Assembly (NCBI GenBank): GCA_963573305.1
Contig: OY754331.1
Span: 10,822,868 to 10,886,867, forward strand
Length of the DNA: 64,000 nt
Direction of reading: 5' to 3'
DNA from: Pyrrhosoma nymphula
Lineage: Eukaryota; Arthropoda; Insecta; Odonata; Coenagrionidae
A program made the translations under genes and the position numbers. The first letter of the stretch is position 1; every line of letters starts with the position of its first letter. This document shows positions 10,689 through 24,027 of the stretch, piece after piece. Under the pieces are notes generated by a model. The model saw only the letters and a program-made list of their open reading frames with translations, was not told the origin of the DNA and searched no databases.

Positions 10689-11159
10689 CTGTTAACTGCC
10701 AAAAAAAATACCTTTTAACCTGAGGAAGAGATTTGCCAAATTCTTTGTATGGAGCGTGGTCCTGTATGGATCAGAAACTTGGACCTATAGAAAAAAAGAA
10801 GTTCAATATATTGAAAGTTTTGAAATGAGGTTATGGAGAAGAATGATGAGAGTGAGGTGGACAGACAAGGTGAGGAATGACCAAGTTTTGGAATGGATTG
10901 ACGAGAAAAGGTCAATCATGAATGCAATAAAATGAAGGAAGGCAAACTGGTTAGGTCACATCATGAGGTATGACTGCCTCCTGAGTAAGATAATGGAAGG
11001 AAAACGGAAGAAAGGAAGAAGACAATTTGATATGTTGACGGATTTGAGGGAGAATAGGAGTTATCAAGAGATTAAAATGTGGGCACAAAATAGAGAAGTT
11101 TTGAGGAGTTCATGTTGAACCTGTCTCAGGAGAGATCTACCTTGGATATGATGATGATG
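10689..11159 (+). pseudogene. RTE-like LINE 3' fragment 2 with target duplication
   Basis: The plus strand encodes VLYGSETWTYRKKE, then FEMRLWRRMMRVRWTDKV, ANWLGHIMRYDCLLSKIMEG and SYQEIKMWAQNRE. These are the signature blocks of the RTE-clade C-terminus. One in-frame stop (TGA after MNAIK) inactivates it. The fragment is bounded by a 9-bp direct repeat AATGCGCAT at 10680-10688 and 11160-11168 and ends in GATGATGATGA, the short-repeat 3' tail usual for RTE. It is a 5'-truncated copy made by target-primed reverse transcription. The domains upstream (endonuclease, RT palm) were never copied. Confidence 0.85.
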
Positions 11160-11168
11160 AATGCGCAT

Positions 11169-14100
11169 AATAGTGGTTCGTTTGCGCTGATGTGTTTTGG
11201 TCAGCGCAAACTTCAACTACTTTTATGGTAAGCTCTCATTAATGGTTCTTCATTTTAAAAATATCTTATGTAGAAAGCCAAAGTCTGAACCGTCATGTTT
11301 TCGCAAGATAAGCAAGTCCTTCCATTGTGCATTAGGCCTGCAACTCACCACTTGATGGTTAATACATAACCTGATTTAATCCGTGTACCTCCTATCTAAT
11401 TCTCTATTTACCCTTCAGATGGAGTGTTGGCAGGAGAGAGAATGGAAGAGTGGGAAACGGCGAGCGGGGACTAACGATGAAGTGCTCACTCAACTCCCTT
11501 ACGCACGCCAATGCCGACGATCAACACGAGCTTCGAATACCTCTTTGGCACCACTACTCAGGGATTTCGCGGTACTCATGTGGCCTAGCCATTTGCCGAC
11601 GAGGAACTTGGTTCATAAAACACATTGCAATTATTCCTCTACTTTGAACTCCTTCATAATTCTCTTATACGAAAAGAAAGAGAAGAAATCAAGGTTATTT
11701 ATAGCGCTGTCGTTTGGTTCGGATTTAAATCATCAGTAGTCACCAATTCGAAGATTGGTTCAGAAGAAGCATCAGATCATTCTTCATATCTATAGCACTA
11801 CAAAAATATTTTCCATGTAAAATACATTTATTCCCCATTATATAGTAAAATAAAGTGAACAAATGTAGGCTTTTATATCCATACCATACTATTTTAGTTC
11901 CAAAATATTTGTCAGGAATCTATTTTAATACGTAGAAGGGATCAGTTGTCTTTCTATGCAACGTTAATCTGTAAGTATCAGAAACAAGTAGGTCTCTCGA
12001 AGTAATATCTGTAAGACAAGCTAGCGTTAACCTTTAATTTTTCTGAGTAATTAAATCAGAAGACTAATTTGATGTGAATTAATTCATATGGAATAAAACC
12101 CTAATGTATGCTTTTGAAATCTAACAAATCTGTGCCTTTGAACAGGATTCCTAACAGGGTTAAAAAAAAAGGTACTTGTTACAAGCTGAAGTCTAAAAGT
12201 AACTAATATATGTATTTTTATAATCCGATGTACCATGACTTAAATATTTTTCCCAAATTTTAAATTTTTCAATTTTCATCAAACTCATGAACTCTATCAC
12301 TTACAAGTTTGCCACGCATCTTTAAAAAAAACATACATGTAATCGACGCAGATATTCAGGAGTATAAAAATTTACAAATCTCAATGATGCATTTTCTTGC
12401 ATATACATGCCAATCACTAATACAAATGAGGATATCGTGATGTAAATTGAACAGAGAGTGAGATAAAAATTCATAGTTGGATTTGCATTTTAGAAAATGT
12501 TTTATTTTTTTAATGAACTCATGAAGAGCTCTATTCCTGCCTCCACGCGGTGGTTCCCCGGAATGACCATGAGAAAACAACATGCACACCCAGCATTCGC
12601 ACGAACGTTTGAAGTGACGCAAAAGGGTGGATGCATGAAATTACGAAACATATTGATGCAGTACAATAGAGCTCCTCTCGATGTGGTCCTTCCGGCAATC
12701 GTGCGCATTGCCCCCAGGGAAAGAATCGGGAGACGGTAGCATGGAGTGCATAGACGAGATGAGTTTTCGGAAAGCGATAACTGCACCAAACGGGATCACG
12801 CTATACCCTCACTATGCAATTGTGCTTCGCAAAAAAGAACTACAATTGGAGAACCCTAGACCTACTCACCTATATTTCGCAAGGCCAATGTTTTTTTTAA
12901 TTCAAAAACCTTCAAAATTAAAATCATTATCGGTTCTGAGATATTAAAAACTCAATACGAATTCCCATAGAGTTCGACGTCCATTTTGTAACTTCCGACA
13001 ACATTTATTGAGGAGCCTGTAACTATAGAAATGAAAGTAAAATAGTATGATTTTTTCGTAAAAAATAATCATTTTACAAGAAATGGAAACGCAATTGTAT
13101 GAATCACCTCTATTTATTGAGATCGTTGCATCATATTTAACTGATGCGAATTAAATTAATAGTTTCATTCTACCTTTTCGTCGAGGTTGGGTGAAGAACT
13201 TGAATGGTGAGTAATATTATTTATCTTGAGTAAAACCTTTGTCACATAACCAGCAGAAACTGAACCATTACTTAGCCCTCTTTAAAGAAGCATGAACTAC
13301 GATAATTTCATTAAAATGTAACTAATGGCGGTTGTTCCGGTATGGAATGTATGCAATATATGTAAATATACATACAAGAGGAATTGGAACTGGCCTAAGT
13401 TAATGTTGAATTTGCCTCGTATAGTTATAAGTATAGTTTCCTCTACATACTATAATTTGCCTCGTATAGTAACTTATAAGTATAGTTTCAATTTTTCACC
13501 AACGCATACTAACGACATACTGCAGTTAGTGCACGTGCCTAAATTATCGGCAGCGAAAAAAGAAAGAAATGGAAATTAATTTTGCAAAACTTATTTAAAA
13601 TTTTGAAAACTTCGACCATATTCTGCATATACCAAAGTAGAGGTCATAATTCGAATGTAAAAAAAATTGATCGATAAAATTGTGAAACATATCATCCACA
13701 TTATATATACACACATACACACACATCTTCAACACGGAAGGTGAATATTATTCCGATGCGTGGAAGCAGTAAGAGCTACTCGTTCCTCGTGAAATTAGTT
13801 TCAATTTTGGAGAACCTTAAGATTTTTGAGACTTGCAGACAATGACAATTTTGTGAAATCAAAACATTGAACTCCTCCAACAGCCATGATGCAGGCAGTA
13901 GGAAGGAATTGAGATGAACCAACAAAACCTCCAACAAAATGTCACTTTTTTGTGCGTAAGAATTAATTCTCAATAAATTATGAAACAGTAAGGATTGAGA
14001 ACTTTTTATCTGATTGAGTGAAATAGGAACAAATTATCTCATTATACCCATGATACGGCGTGCTATATTTAACCAGTCTTAACTTATTTTTACGAAAATT

Positions 14101-15117
14101 CACATCAGTTAGGGACCAGGCACGTTCCACTCATCAAAAAAATTGGTTCACTGTACCTTTGAATCAAGATTCTGCAAAATAAACGTATTCTAGGAGAACT
14201 TAAAAGACATGAAAAAAGTAAGAGAGAGAGACTGAACATAAGACTATGGGCTAAGAGCGGAATATCTATTCAAGTAAATAAGTGAATATTGCCACTCGGT
14301 GAACTGGTATTTATTATGTGATATAGGGTATGAAACTAGAGTGGATAACGAAATGATCCCTTTTTCAACAACAAGTTTCATTTCCTAGATATAGAAATTT
14401 TACGGTCTCTCTACTGCTCTACAGGCGCAAATCTCTATTCCTCCCTCCTTATAAATCCTGTATGAATTTGTGAATACTGAGCATCTGTATGAAGTTCCAC
14501 TTCAATCTTAAATTTACCACTGACGTCTACAATTGATATTCTTGAAACTATGATTTTGCATGTACAGACTAGATCCCGACGTTTCCGGCTACTCATAAAC
14601 GCTTTAAGTTTTACCCCCATTCTTAAAACCCAAAAAAGAGGAATTTTTTTTGGTCTGGAGGAGATATTGAGAGGAAGACTTTTTTTAAATGAAAGTGACT
14701 TTTTTAGATTTTTTAGAAATAATTAGGATTATAAGAGGGCCACTGAGAATTATCTTATGCATATAATATTTCACCCTAAATAAAGCCGCCATAATATGAA
14801 CATAAAAATAAGTTACTTGTGTAGGATTCGACTAAAGTTTACTAGTCACCATTAAATCGCTATTAACTTTTTCAAGTCACGGATAACAATGTCTTCTGAG
14901 CTCATGAACAGTACACCTAATCGGATGGACTCTAGCTTTAAATTAAATATTTTATATTAAAAATAAAATAATTCTTTTTTAATTCAAGGAGTGAGCATCT
15001 CTTGAAAAATAATGTCTTTACCTTGAACTAATAAAACCTGACCTTTCCACATAAAACTCACTCACGCGCACAAATTCGGTGGGCATATCAATTCCGCAGT
15101 GACCGCGACTAATTTGC
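11169..15117. other. AT-rich intergenic DNA without recognised features
   Basis: Scanned on both strands. I see only short frames and a CA-rich tract near 13707-13727. No repeat family shared with the rest of the window is obvious. Confidence 0.45.
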
Positions 15118-15860
15118 AGCAATCCATTGGGTCGCCCTGCTTCCCAACCCTTCCCTAGTTCCCTCTTCCCCCCCACCTCCCCTCCCTCCGCAACATACAC
15201 CCAACGCCTCCAACCACTTCCTTCGAATCCGGGATACGACTTGTCCTCTTCCTCCCCCTCCCTTCCTCCCAGTTCCAATGCAGGTTCCATTCTCCCTATC
15301 TCCCTCAACCCCTGTCCTTCCCTTCTCTTTCCTTTTTTTCCCCCACAATGTCTCACGACTCACACGAAAGCATTCTTCTTTCCCCCTGACCCTCTTATCG
15401 GCTTTCCGCTCGAACACTTTTGGGCTCCCGCCATTACAGCTCCCAAAATGCACCATAACACCCCCACACTCCACCTCCCGCATACACACCCGCATATCCC
15501 CCTTCTCCCGACCAAACCAATTCACTTCCTCCAAACATCCCAGATCCTCTCCCCAAGTCCCTGCCTCAACCTCCCCACCCTTCAACTCGATCCATACCGA
15601 ATCCCTCTCCCAGCACTTCCTCCACTCTCCTCGCCGAAACAATCGCAGATACCCTGGACCGATCCCGCAGTCCGACTTTTTCCCTTCCCTTCTCTTGTCG
15701 TCCCAAAATTCACCGTGTAACTCACCACTCTCACACCAACATCCTCGTCCCGTAGACCACCACCCTATCCTCAACCGAGCCGATGCACTCCTTCCCCTGC
15801 TCCAAACATCCCCGGGTCCATTGTGAAGGCTTTTGCGGTGAAACTGTCGTCCCATCAACG
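15118..15860. other. Strong C/T-rich block
   Basis: The plus strand is dominated by CCCTCC, CTTCCC and CCCACA runs for about 700 bp, with few A-rich stops. As a result long frames are open on both strands at once, including one of nearly 300 codons on the minus strand that is Gly/Arg/Glu-rich with no domain. I read these as composition artefacts. Whether the block is an origin, promoter-proximal or spacer DNA cannot be told from sequence. Confidence 0.5.
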
Positions 15861-16149
15861 TGGGCAACCACGGAAGAAATCCCAGAAAATTTGTGTCATT
15901 AGCCGCAGATCCCATCCCAATTTTCCCCACTTCTACCATTCTTAAACACACCTCAAACTGACTCCTCGGAAGCCCGCCTATTCCTTCAACCTGGTCCATA
16001 TCTAATTCACATGATATATCTTATATGCTATAGTAGAAGTAATGGGTGCGAGAATAGGTGTGTTGAATCGTAGGTAAGGTAATCATGCGATACAGGTACC
16101 GTAACGTTAGATAGATACGAGGTAGTATAATACGACGTACTATATCACG

Positions 16150-16890
16150 CCATTGCGCAATAGCACATTCAATGTGATTAATGTCAAATTATCTTTTTTT
16201 GCGCTAACCAAGGATCTCGAGGCAATACAGGAGTGGTGCGATGCGTGGCAGCTAGAATTAAACCTGAAAAAATGCGTTGTTAAGAAATTTGGGAAACGGA
16301 AAAACGCTCCTTGTAACAGCTATTGCATAAACAACAGACAATTAGATACTGTAGAATCGGTTAAATACCTCGGAGTTAAACTGACTAATGATCTCTCGTG
16401 GAGTAAACATATTCGAGAAATTATCGTTCAAGCTAATCGTAAATTGGGATTTGTTAAAGAGTACTTGGCAAGTGCAACGATAAAGTTAGGGAAATCAGCT
16501 ACTTCTCCCTCGTTAGACCCCACTTGGAATATGCTGCCACTATTTCGGATCCTTATGAAATAGGCTTGGAAAATGAGTTAGAACGCGTGTAGCAAAGATC
16601 GGCAAGATACGTTAAAGGCCGTTATGATAATCTCGTTAGTGTTACTGACCTTTTGCAGCAACTGGGATGGGAAAAGCTTTCATACCGTCGATTAAAATTT
16701 AGACTCAATCTATTATGTAAGTTCCAAACCGGTCTACTCTCTGACGACGTTGATAATATTTTACGAAATCCGACATACTACGGTAGATCAGATCATGAGA
16801 ATAAAATTAGGGAACTAGACTGCAGAACGGACAGATTTAAAATGTCATTTTTCCCACGAACGATAAGGGACCATAACAGCTGCCAATGAG
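16150..16890 (+). pseudogene. CR1/L2-like LINE RT C-terminal domain, frameshifted
   Basis: The plus strand reads DLEAIQEWCDAWQLELNLKK, then VESVKYLGVKLTNDLSWSKH. After a frameshift near 16500 it continues with RPHLEYAATISDPYE, LGWEKLSYRRLKFRL and SFFPRTIRDHNSCQ. This is the post-catalytic thumb and C-terminal domain common to CR1/L2/Jockey-group LINEs and runs to their usual end. A premature stop (TAG near 16590) and the frameshift make it non-functional. The part 5' of the YADD motif is missing, so the copy is 5'-truncated. It is followed by its 3' UTR. Confidence 0.85.
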
Positions 16891-17570
16891 ACTTTTATCT
16901 AGGTTTGTCGTTAGGTAGTGTAGCTCTTAGTAGTAGTAGTACTCCCTATTACTTGAATCCTTATCTGTTACCTAGTACTAGCAGCACGCCGTGCATGTTT
17001 TCTACATAAGTCTTGAGTCTCTGTCCATTTGTGTAGTTGCAAAATACTTATATATTAATGGTCCCTCTCCATTGTGATAATATCTGTACTGTAGTAGTGC
17101 ATGCTTGTTAGGTTTCGCCTCGTGACAAGCATTAGCGATTTATGCTAATGCATAATTAGTCGTAATTACACTAACTTTAGGGTATAGTGTAATGCACGTT
17201 GGTGAATACTCACCCCCTGCCACACACCCCTGACGTTGCTTGCAGGGTATTTTGTAGATGTAGATAGATGTAGATATATTACATGGCTATATGTAGATGT
17301 AGATGTTTTCTACATAAGTCTAGTGCCTCTGTCCATTTGTGTAGTTGCAAAATACATATATATTAACGGTCCCTCTCCATTGTGATAATATCTGTAGTGT
17401 AGTAGTGCATGCTTGTGAGGCTTCGTCTCGTGACAAGCATTAGCAATTTGTGCTATGCATAATTAGTCGTAGTTACACTAACTTTAGGGTATAGTTTAAT
17501 GCATGTTGGTGAATACTCATCCCCTGCAACACACCCCTGAGGTGGCTGGCAGGGTATTTTGCAGATGCAG
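16891..17570 (+). repeat. LINE 3' UTR with a tandem second copy
   Basis: The 3' UTR after the RT fragment ends in CACACACCCCTGACGTTGCT, TTGCAGGGTATTTTG and (TAGATG)n. About 250 bp of it (from TTTTCTACATAAGTC near 16998 to about 17262) is repeated with around 90% identity by eye from 17306 to 17560. The second copy again follows a TAGATG-type repeat. This indicates either slippage or insertion of a very short 5'-truncated sibling next to the first. Small stem-loops such as GCTTGT-TCGTGACAAGC recur in both. Confidence 0.8.
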
Positions 17571-20500
17571 GTGTAGAATTTGAATGAAGGGCGTTGGCGA
17601 CAAAATTACATCGGCCATGAAAAGGAAGGGCATTTGAAAAGGAGTTGGGTGAGGAAAGCGATGACTCCTGATGTGCACTTTCGTGCGTCTCGGTCTGCTA
17701 TGTTAGAATACGTGAATGTTGGGCGGGAATAAAGCATTCTTGGACATCAATACCTCTGTGTCCTTCGCAAGTCGATCTAAGGACTCAAACGACGGTTCAA
17801 TTCAAGAAATTTATTTCAATGATTCCTATAAAAAATGACTGTTTTTGCCAAAGTTTTGAAATATCTATGAAAAATGTAGTGTGGATTAGAACATGAATCG
17901 CCCAAAAACGACCACACGGGTGTGGGGCGTACATAATATACCAGGCGCGAGAAAATGAAGACTGTATAAAAAATTAATATGGAAAGCGATGATAAGTGAG
18001 GAGTGCTTCGGCCGAATTACTCTTTTTAACTTCTCCCGCTGTATTCGAGAAATTTATGAGACTAGAAATAATTCATAGACCTATCTGCTCGACAGTGAAT
18101 ATCTCTTAAATTGACCACATTTGGCGTGCCTACAGATGTATTTCATCCATTTCCCCCCAAGCTAAACACGCACACAGACTTTTTTCCATTCTCCTCCATA
18201 TTGCTTATTGCTAGTTTATTGCTTACCGCCTCATTATAAATCATTGGTGATATGAACAAAAATGTATATTTATTATATTTCTTTGATTGTTTGTTCTTAT
18301 CTTTATGTAACTTCAAGCTGTTCCAATAACTTCTGCTGACAATTGTTTCAGCTCTGTGTGATTGATCGCTATGTAACTGATGGGCTGTAATGTTACTTAT
18401 AGTTACAATGATGGAACTTATTATAATATTTTGGAATATTGTGTATGATATGTTTTTCTTTTTTTTAACTTTGTATAATGAAACGCTTTTGTTGTATTGG
18501 CTTCTTGCATTGGTTTATCGCTCACAACGAGTAAGTGAGTTGATTTAATGATTCTATTTTTATGCTGTAAGTTGGTTTTATTCTTAAGAGGAATATGTCC
18601 TAGAGCAATAAATACCGTTCTACCTCTACCATATGTGCAGTCCGATGCCAGCGGCGAGCCGCCGTTTGGTTGGATGCTGGAGTGATTTCCCCTCACATGC
18701 GCCCTGTGCACCACAATGGATGAATGCATCATTCTCCCTCCCCCGCTAGCATCTCCTCCAGCGCCATTCAGACAACCTCAATTGACTCCAGGTGCAACAA
18801 TACCGCCGATATACGCACAACTTCAACGTCGCGTCGACTCGTTCATGTACCTAAGCACATTGCGTGTGTGCCCGCCGCCGTTTGGAGCCTCGTGTTAGGG
18901 AGGATGATTTTCGAGCCAAACTTCTGGACTACCCAAGCAGCAGTTTCGCTGTATCATGGCTACTGTTCGCACCGCTGAAGCAGCGCGCGAGAATAGCTGT
19001 TGAACATAAAAGCGCAATACATCGAGAATTACGGGGCCGACGTACACACACAGGCTATTCTCCAGACCTGTTTTACCCAAAAGTTTGTTCTTACTAGAAT
19101 GGGGTATTGAACTGTAAATTATATTCTACAATGATTGAGTTAATACGATACTTAATGACCATATTAGAAGGAAAAAAAACATCTTTGCTACTCACGAGTT
19201 TAATAAAAATAGATTATTGGCCCAATGCAGAATAAATTTATTTATTTTTTACGATGTCAAAGGTTTGTTCAAACTGTAGGCAAGTTTTTGGCTCTTACCG
19301 GTCACATAATAATATGCAAAAGTATTACCTGAATGTCCACAGATTTCTTTCAGTCTATCTATTAAATTTCCACACAATAATTCACTGCTTATTTTATTAA
19401 TTGATAGAAATACATGTCTTTATTGGCATTCATCACATGCTTAAGTTGTAGGCAATTAGCCGTTAACACTGGGTAATTCGCTATTAATATTTCATTAGCT
19501 AATTCCAAAGCCATGGTTTTCTATTAGATATAAAATACCAGAAGTAATGACGTTTGTTATAATGGATCCTAGGCCTTACTTCTCTACCTTTGACACAAAA
19601 ATATCAAGAAATACTGTTTAAACAAACGTATTTTTTACAAATATGTTAAATTTTTAGTTTTGAATATAAGTAACATGTATCCAAAATATCAATATATATA
19701 AAAACTTTGCCAATAGTTAATTTTTTTAAATTATTACGGATTTTTGAAACAATTTCCATGAGGTTCCTACCTACTCCTTGGATGCAATAAAGACAAAGGA
19801 TTTAGCAGTCTCGATGGTAAGAATCACTAACACGAGTTCTAATCACTCTAATTGATTAGAATCGGGCTCTGAGCGCAGGTGCGCGTTGCGGCCAACATTC
19901 CAATCGCCTCGCCAACAAATGTCTATGCGTGAAAGGACGGAAGGATGATATGCATTCCAGCGAGATGCATTAGCCCTATTGTGCGCGACCATGAGTCCGC
20001 TCCAAATTCATTGATAGCGCAATTTTCCATCCCCCCCCCCCTGGTAATTTCATTCCGCGTTATTAACCGCAGCTGACCACACCGTAAGTGACTCTATTCA
20101 AAGAGAATTCCCAACGGGGGGTTTAAAAGACCCATTCCATCCCACTTTTGCTGCGATGTAATGGATTTCCCGTTATTTCAGGGTTTGCAAAAGTGGAAAT
20201 CACCGGAATTAGGCTGAAATTGCGTAGGCTGCATGAGCACCACAAAATGAATGTTATAAATTACCGTTTCCCGGAAATACTCGTGCCATCGAAGGGAAAA
20301 TAAGCCCTTTATACACTTCCTCTTTGTCCACCAATGAGGCTTGTATCAGGTATGCACCGGAGTGGTATCAGGTATGCATATTAGCCCCGCAGTCGAGAAA
20401 ATCTATTGGGTGAATATCATAGGGTGACGGAAATTGAAATTAAAACATGTATTCATTTCGTTGGCCATGTATGCGCTAAAACAGTGATTGCTTCTTAGGC

Positions 20501-20820
20501 GATTCGATCAGTATTTCAGACAGAAAACCTTTACTGGCTGCATAAATTAGATAATACCGACAATGATAAGCTTTAGTTAGCCAAACTGAACACGTGAAAC
20601 GTGCATTCATACTCTACGATACAGTATGCCGTTCATTAATGCCTTAACTTCGTGAATGTCATAAAAACTTCAGCAGAAAAATTTAAACACATCATCATCT
20701 GTTAAACTATCAATCGTGGAGTATCAACAGAAATGCTGTGATTACCGGATAAAGGAATGGAAAGACTCCAAGCAAAAATGTGGTCTGGATTTGGAAGAAC
20801 AAGATATGTATATTTATTTC
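17571..20820. other. Intergenic DNA without supported features
   Basis: No conserved frames. A short C homopolymer occurs near 20029-20042. Local GC is higher at 18640-18900 and 19870-20000, but nothing there reads as a gene. Confidence 0.45.
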
Positions 20821-20985
20821 CAGGGTTGGGTAGTAGTGTGCTACAGTAGCAGCTACATTTTTTAGTGGCTGTAGCGGTAGCGCGCTACTTTTGTTTAGGT
20901 GTAGCTGTCAAAGTAGTAGCTACAAACATTTCCGTAGCTTGTAGCAGTTTTCAACATCTACTTTTCAGCTACTTTACCTAACCAC
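20821..20985. mobile_element. Possible small hAT-like MITE
   Basis: It begins CAGGGTTGGGTAGTAGTG, has many TAGCTAC/GTAGCTAC motifs in both orientations, and closes with an approximate inverse (CTACTTTACCTAACCACT). No matching 8-bp flanks were found, so the boundaries and class are weak. Confidence 0.35.
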
Positions 20986-20989
20986 TCGG

Positions 20990-23399
20990 TTAACTACGGG
21001 ATCGAATATTGCCACCGCGTAAGTTTTGCTTATCGGAAGGATATTCGTCCCATCATCAATATGTTGCAACCTTTCCTGCCGTGTGTAGCGCTAAAACTCT
21101 TATGAAATCACTATTCCCCTTTGAATCGCCTATGTTATCAAGAGGTTTTACTGCTTTCGGAGAGTTCTGTGTCCCTCACAAAAACCTATATTCATCGCAT
21201 TCTCCCGCTTCGCAATATCCGTTTCCCCTCCAAAATATTTCCCCGAGGAACGCAATAGCCAGTAGTCTTTCCCCCACGAGGGGGTAGGGGCAGCTCCAGA
21301 CCAGAGGCTCGGGAGGGGGGGCACAAGCGGCTCTTGGGGTATGGAATACCCCCCAAGGAAAAGGGGGGTTCGTGGGTCTCGTCCCGGAAATTTGTAACAA
21401 ACTATGTGCAAAATGGCACGTCATAAATGGTTTGGAAGCAAAAGTTTGCCTTTTAAGAAGAGTAAGTTTTTACTAAATGCATATTTCCCTTTTAGATTAC
21501 CACCAAGTTTCAACTAATTCCAAAATTATTTTGATTAACATTCGCATTTAGCTCGTGGTATTCAACTGGATTTTATACATAATATTTAACTGGATTTTGA
21601 AGTAAAATAACCAAAAGTTCAGTAACAAAAAAGCAACCAATATGTTAGGCTCATTGAAGCTTTCGTGGCTTATGGTAATCAAATGGTTTTTCGGGTGTGC
21701 CGCGTGATGATCAGGTTTAGCCTGACGTTCCGTGACCTCTACTGGTCAATTCCTCAAGAGGGAATTGATGTCCCCGTTGCCGGTGAGGGATATCTCAGAA
21801 GGGTGAGTTGGAGGGGGAAGAGGGATGCGGGGTGGAGGGAGAGGTACGTGAAAAACATTTATTAAGTTGGGGCATCCAAGTGTGGCTTATTTGGAGGTCA
21901 CCATCTGTATTGAAATTTTCTTTGTTCTTTTTTATCTCAATGGCCTCACGATACAGCCTGGGTTTGAACCTGTTGACCTTGGCGATTACTTTTGTTTTTC
22001 CGAAGTCGATCTCATGTCCCAGGGCTGCATGTTCTGCCACTGCCGACTTCGACGTCCGTCCCAGTCGAGTTGTTCTTTCAAGAGCACGGGCTTTTCAAAC
22101 GAACGGCGCGGCGCGTTAATGGGAGCCCCCATGTCAAACGAAAAGCTGCGTTCGCGACTTCTAAATATAATCCGATTTCAGAAATTTTTTGCGCACCTCA
22201 TTTTCTCATCAAATTTCACCATATGAGACCCTAAGACCCATGACTTTCAGATACCGATGCAAAATGGGACACCCTAGCCCCCCCTCCCCCTTGGGGCCGC
22301 CAATACGAGGGAGTGGCTAGGAGCGGAATCGTATGCTGCGCACCGCCACTTTTCGTGGAAAACCTAATCCCTCAGGGTAGCTCAGATAACGAGTGAATCC
22401 TCAGAACTGTGTTTGTTCGCTTATGAGGCGAGAGGGGTTAAATCATTCTTCCCTTCCTTCTTATTTCTCTCGTCGGGTATTCCCGACTGAATAATGAGCT
22501 TCTCAAAACCCTTTCCCCATCGCGAAAGTATCATACCAGGGAGTGTGTAAATCCCTGCATCATACTATGTGGAACAAAGGTGGGTTTGGTTGGTATGGTG
22601 ACTGGAGTACTTCCGGTCTTCCCATATTGGGGGGCACGGCACGGCATCCACATTGGTCAACTCTAAACCCGGTATACATTGGGCAGAAATAAATAACAGC
22701 TGGCTAAAACTCCCTTTGTTTACTTTATAAATATTGTTACTAGTGTGTATGTGCTACAAGATAGGCTATTGAATTCTTTCTCACCGGCAGTTTTTATTAG
22801 CTCTAGGACGTTTTGAAGTTGCGTGAAAAAAAAATCACCCCTTGTTTTCTGATTGTGAGAGTTTTTCGCTGAAAAAGCGAAAGGTTTACGTAGTTCACAT
22901 TTAATATTTGTTTAAATTTTATTTCCCAAGTAAATATAAATCCTTACTAAGAGTTGACAGAAAATTTCAGAATTGTACTTTCATTTAAACCATTTTACTG
23001 TTATAATTAAGATAAACTGAAGCTTCGCTTACGACGTCCACTTCTTCATGGTTTAGATCCTATTTATGGTTATTGAATGAATAAATCAGTAGGAACATAA
23101 ATTTTTAACGGTTATTATAAATAATGTGGTAACGAAGTAGGACCTTTTGATATGCGGTATTAAAATGAGAAAATATAATGTAAGCGTAAAATCGATTGCA
23201 TTTAGCAAGCAAAGAATATAATAACGGAATTCTAACCTTGAATGATGAGTCTATAAGAAAATAATTCCTTCCATACATGTGTAAGACAATGTACGTTAGT
23301 ATAAAAATCTTGTCATTTTAATTTCCTTTTCTTAATGACTTTATTTCATCTAATTTGCCTTTAGTACGTTTTCCAGTTGCTACGTGGTAATTATATGAT
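20990..23399. other. Intergenic DNA with GC-rich patch
   Basis: The stretch 21270-21380 is G-rich and contains the palindromic GGGGTATGGAATACCCC. A second GC-rich patch is at 22050-22320. I see no gene or repeat termini in either. The remainder is AT-rich. Confidence 0.45.
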
Positions 23400-23683
23400 G
23401 ACTCGAGGGTTTTCAGAGGGATATTCTGTATATTCTCGGAATTTCCGACCTTCGAAAGTGGCGAAATGTTGACGTCACAGCCTCTGAAATGTCATATAGG
23501 GCCATTCAAAAATTGAGATTTGTCGGGGTAAGTGACGTCACATTCACGGATTTTCCGAGGTTTGACCATGTCGAGTCCTTCCTGAGTAAGGCCCCTGGTC
23601 CGAAGATGTCGACTGGAATGTCAGCGAAAACATCTTCCACAACGATGAACCAATAATGGGAAGAACCCGAAAACCCTCGAGTC
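23400..23683. repeat. Inverted-repeat unit with hammerhead-like core
   Basis: A perfect 15-bp inverted pair, GACTCGAGGGTTTTC at 23400-23414 and its complement at 23669-23683, encloses 250 bp. On the plus strand that interval contains CCGAAGATGTCGAC, a loop, GTCAGCGAAAACATC. This is a divergent version of the CTGAAGATG-stem-CGAAAC hairpin. The short arms and altered core make membership of the snapback family tentative. Confidence 0.45.
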
Positions 23684-23886
23684 AATATGTTTTAAATTTG
23701 CTCATAAAAATCCCAAAATAAGCTTTTTAAAGCGACAACATTATCCGAAACAAAAAGCATTTTGGTGAATTTGCCCTAAAGGATGCGTCATCTGTGTTGT
23801 TAACATTCACTTCTATGTTTGGTACAAATGATGGTCTTTGCCATACCTAGTTATAATTATAGAAAAGAGAAAAAAACGCTATAATC

Positions 23887-24015
23887 AAACAAAATTCAGT
23901 AGTTCATAATTAACTTTGTGGTATTCCATTATAATGTTTGTCGATGAATATTTGTTACTAATACCACTTTTATTTTGGTAATAAAAGTGGTATTAGTGAC
24001 AAATATTCATCGACA
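23887..24015. mobile_element. Snapback unit 3 (core lost)
   Basis: Perfect 37-bp arms (23936-23972 and 23982-24018) flank a 9-base loop. The 12-bp direct repeat AACGCTATAATC at 23875-23886 and 24016-24027 bounds the unit. A tail of about 49 bases on the left contains TTGTGGTATTCCAT, the inverse of the tail motif in snapback 1. The arms keep the GTGGTATTAGTGAC block but the hammerhead-like hairpin is absent, as if the fold-back switch occurred distal to it. Confidence 0.8.
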
Positions 24016-24027
24016 AACGCTATAATC

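Noticed and set aside
15109..15999. 296-codon open frame on the minus strand
   Set aside because: It lies in a C/T-rich block where both strands are open, is Gly/Arg/Glu-rich with no domain, and shows no splice or start context. I consider it a composition artefact.
20813..20990. 8-bp target duplication for the CAGGGTTGGG element
   Set aside because: The flanks TTTATTTC and GTTAACTA do not match, so the hAT call stays tentative.
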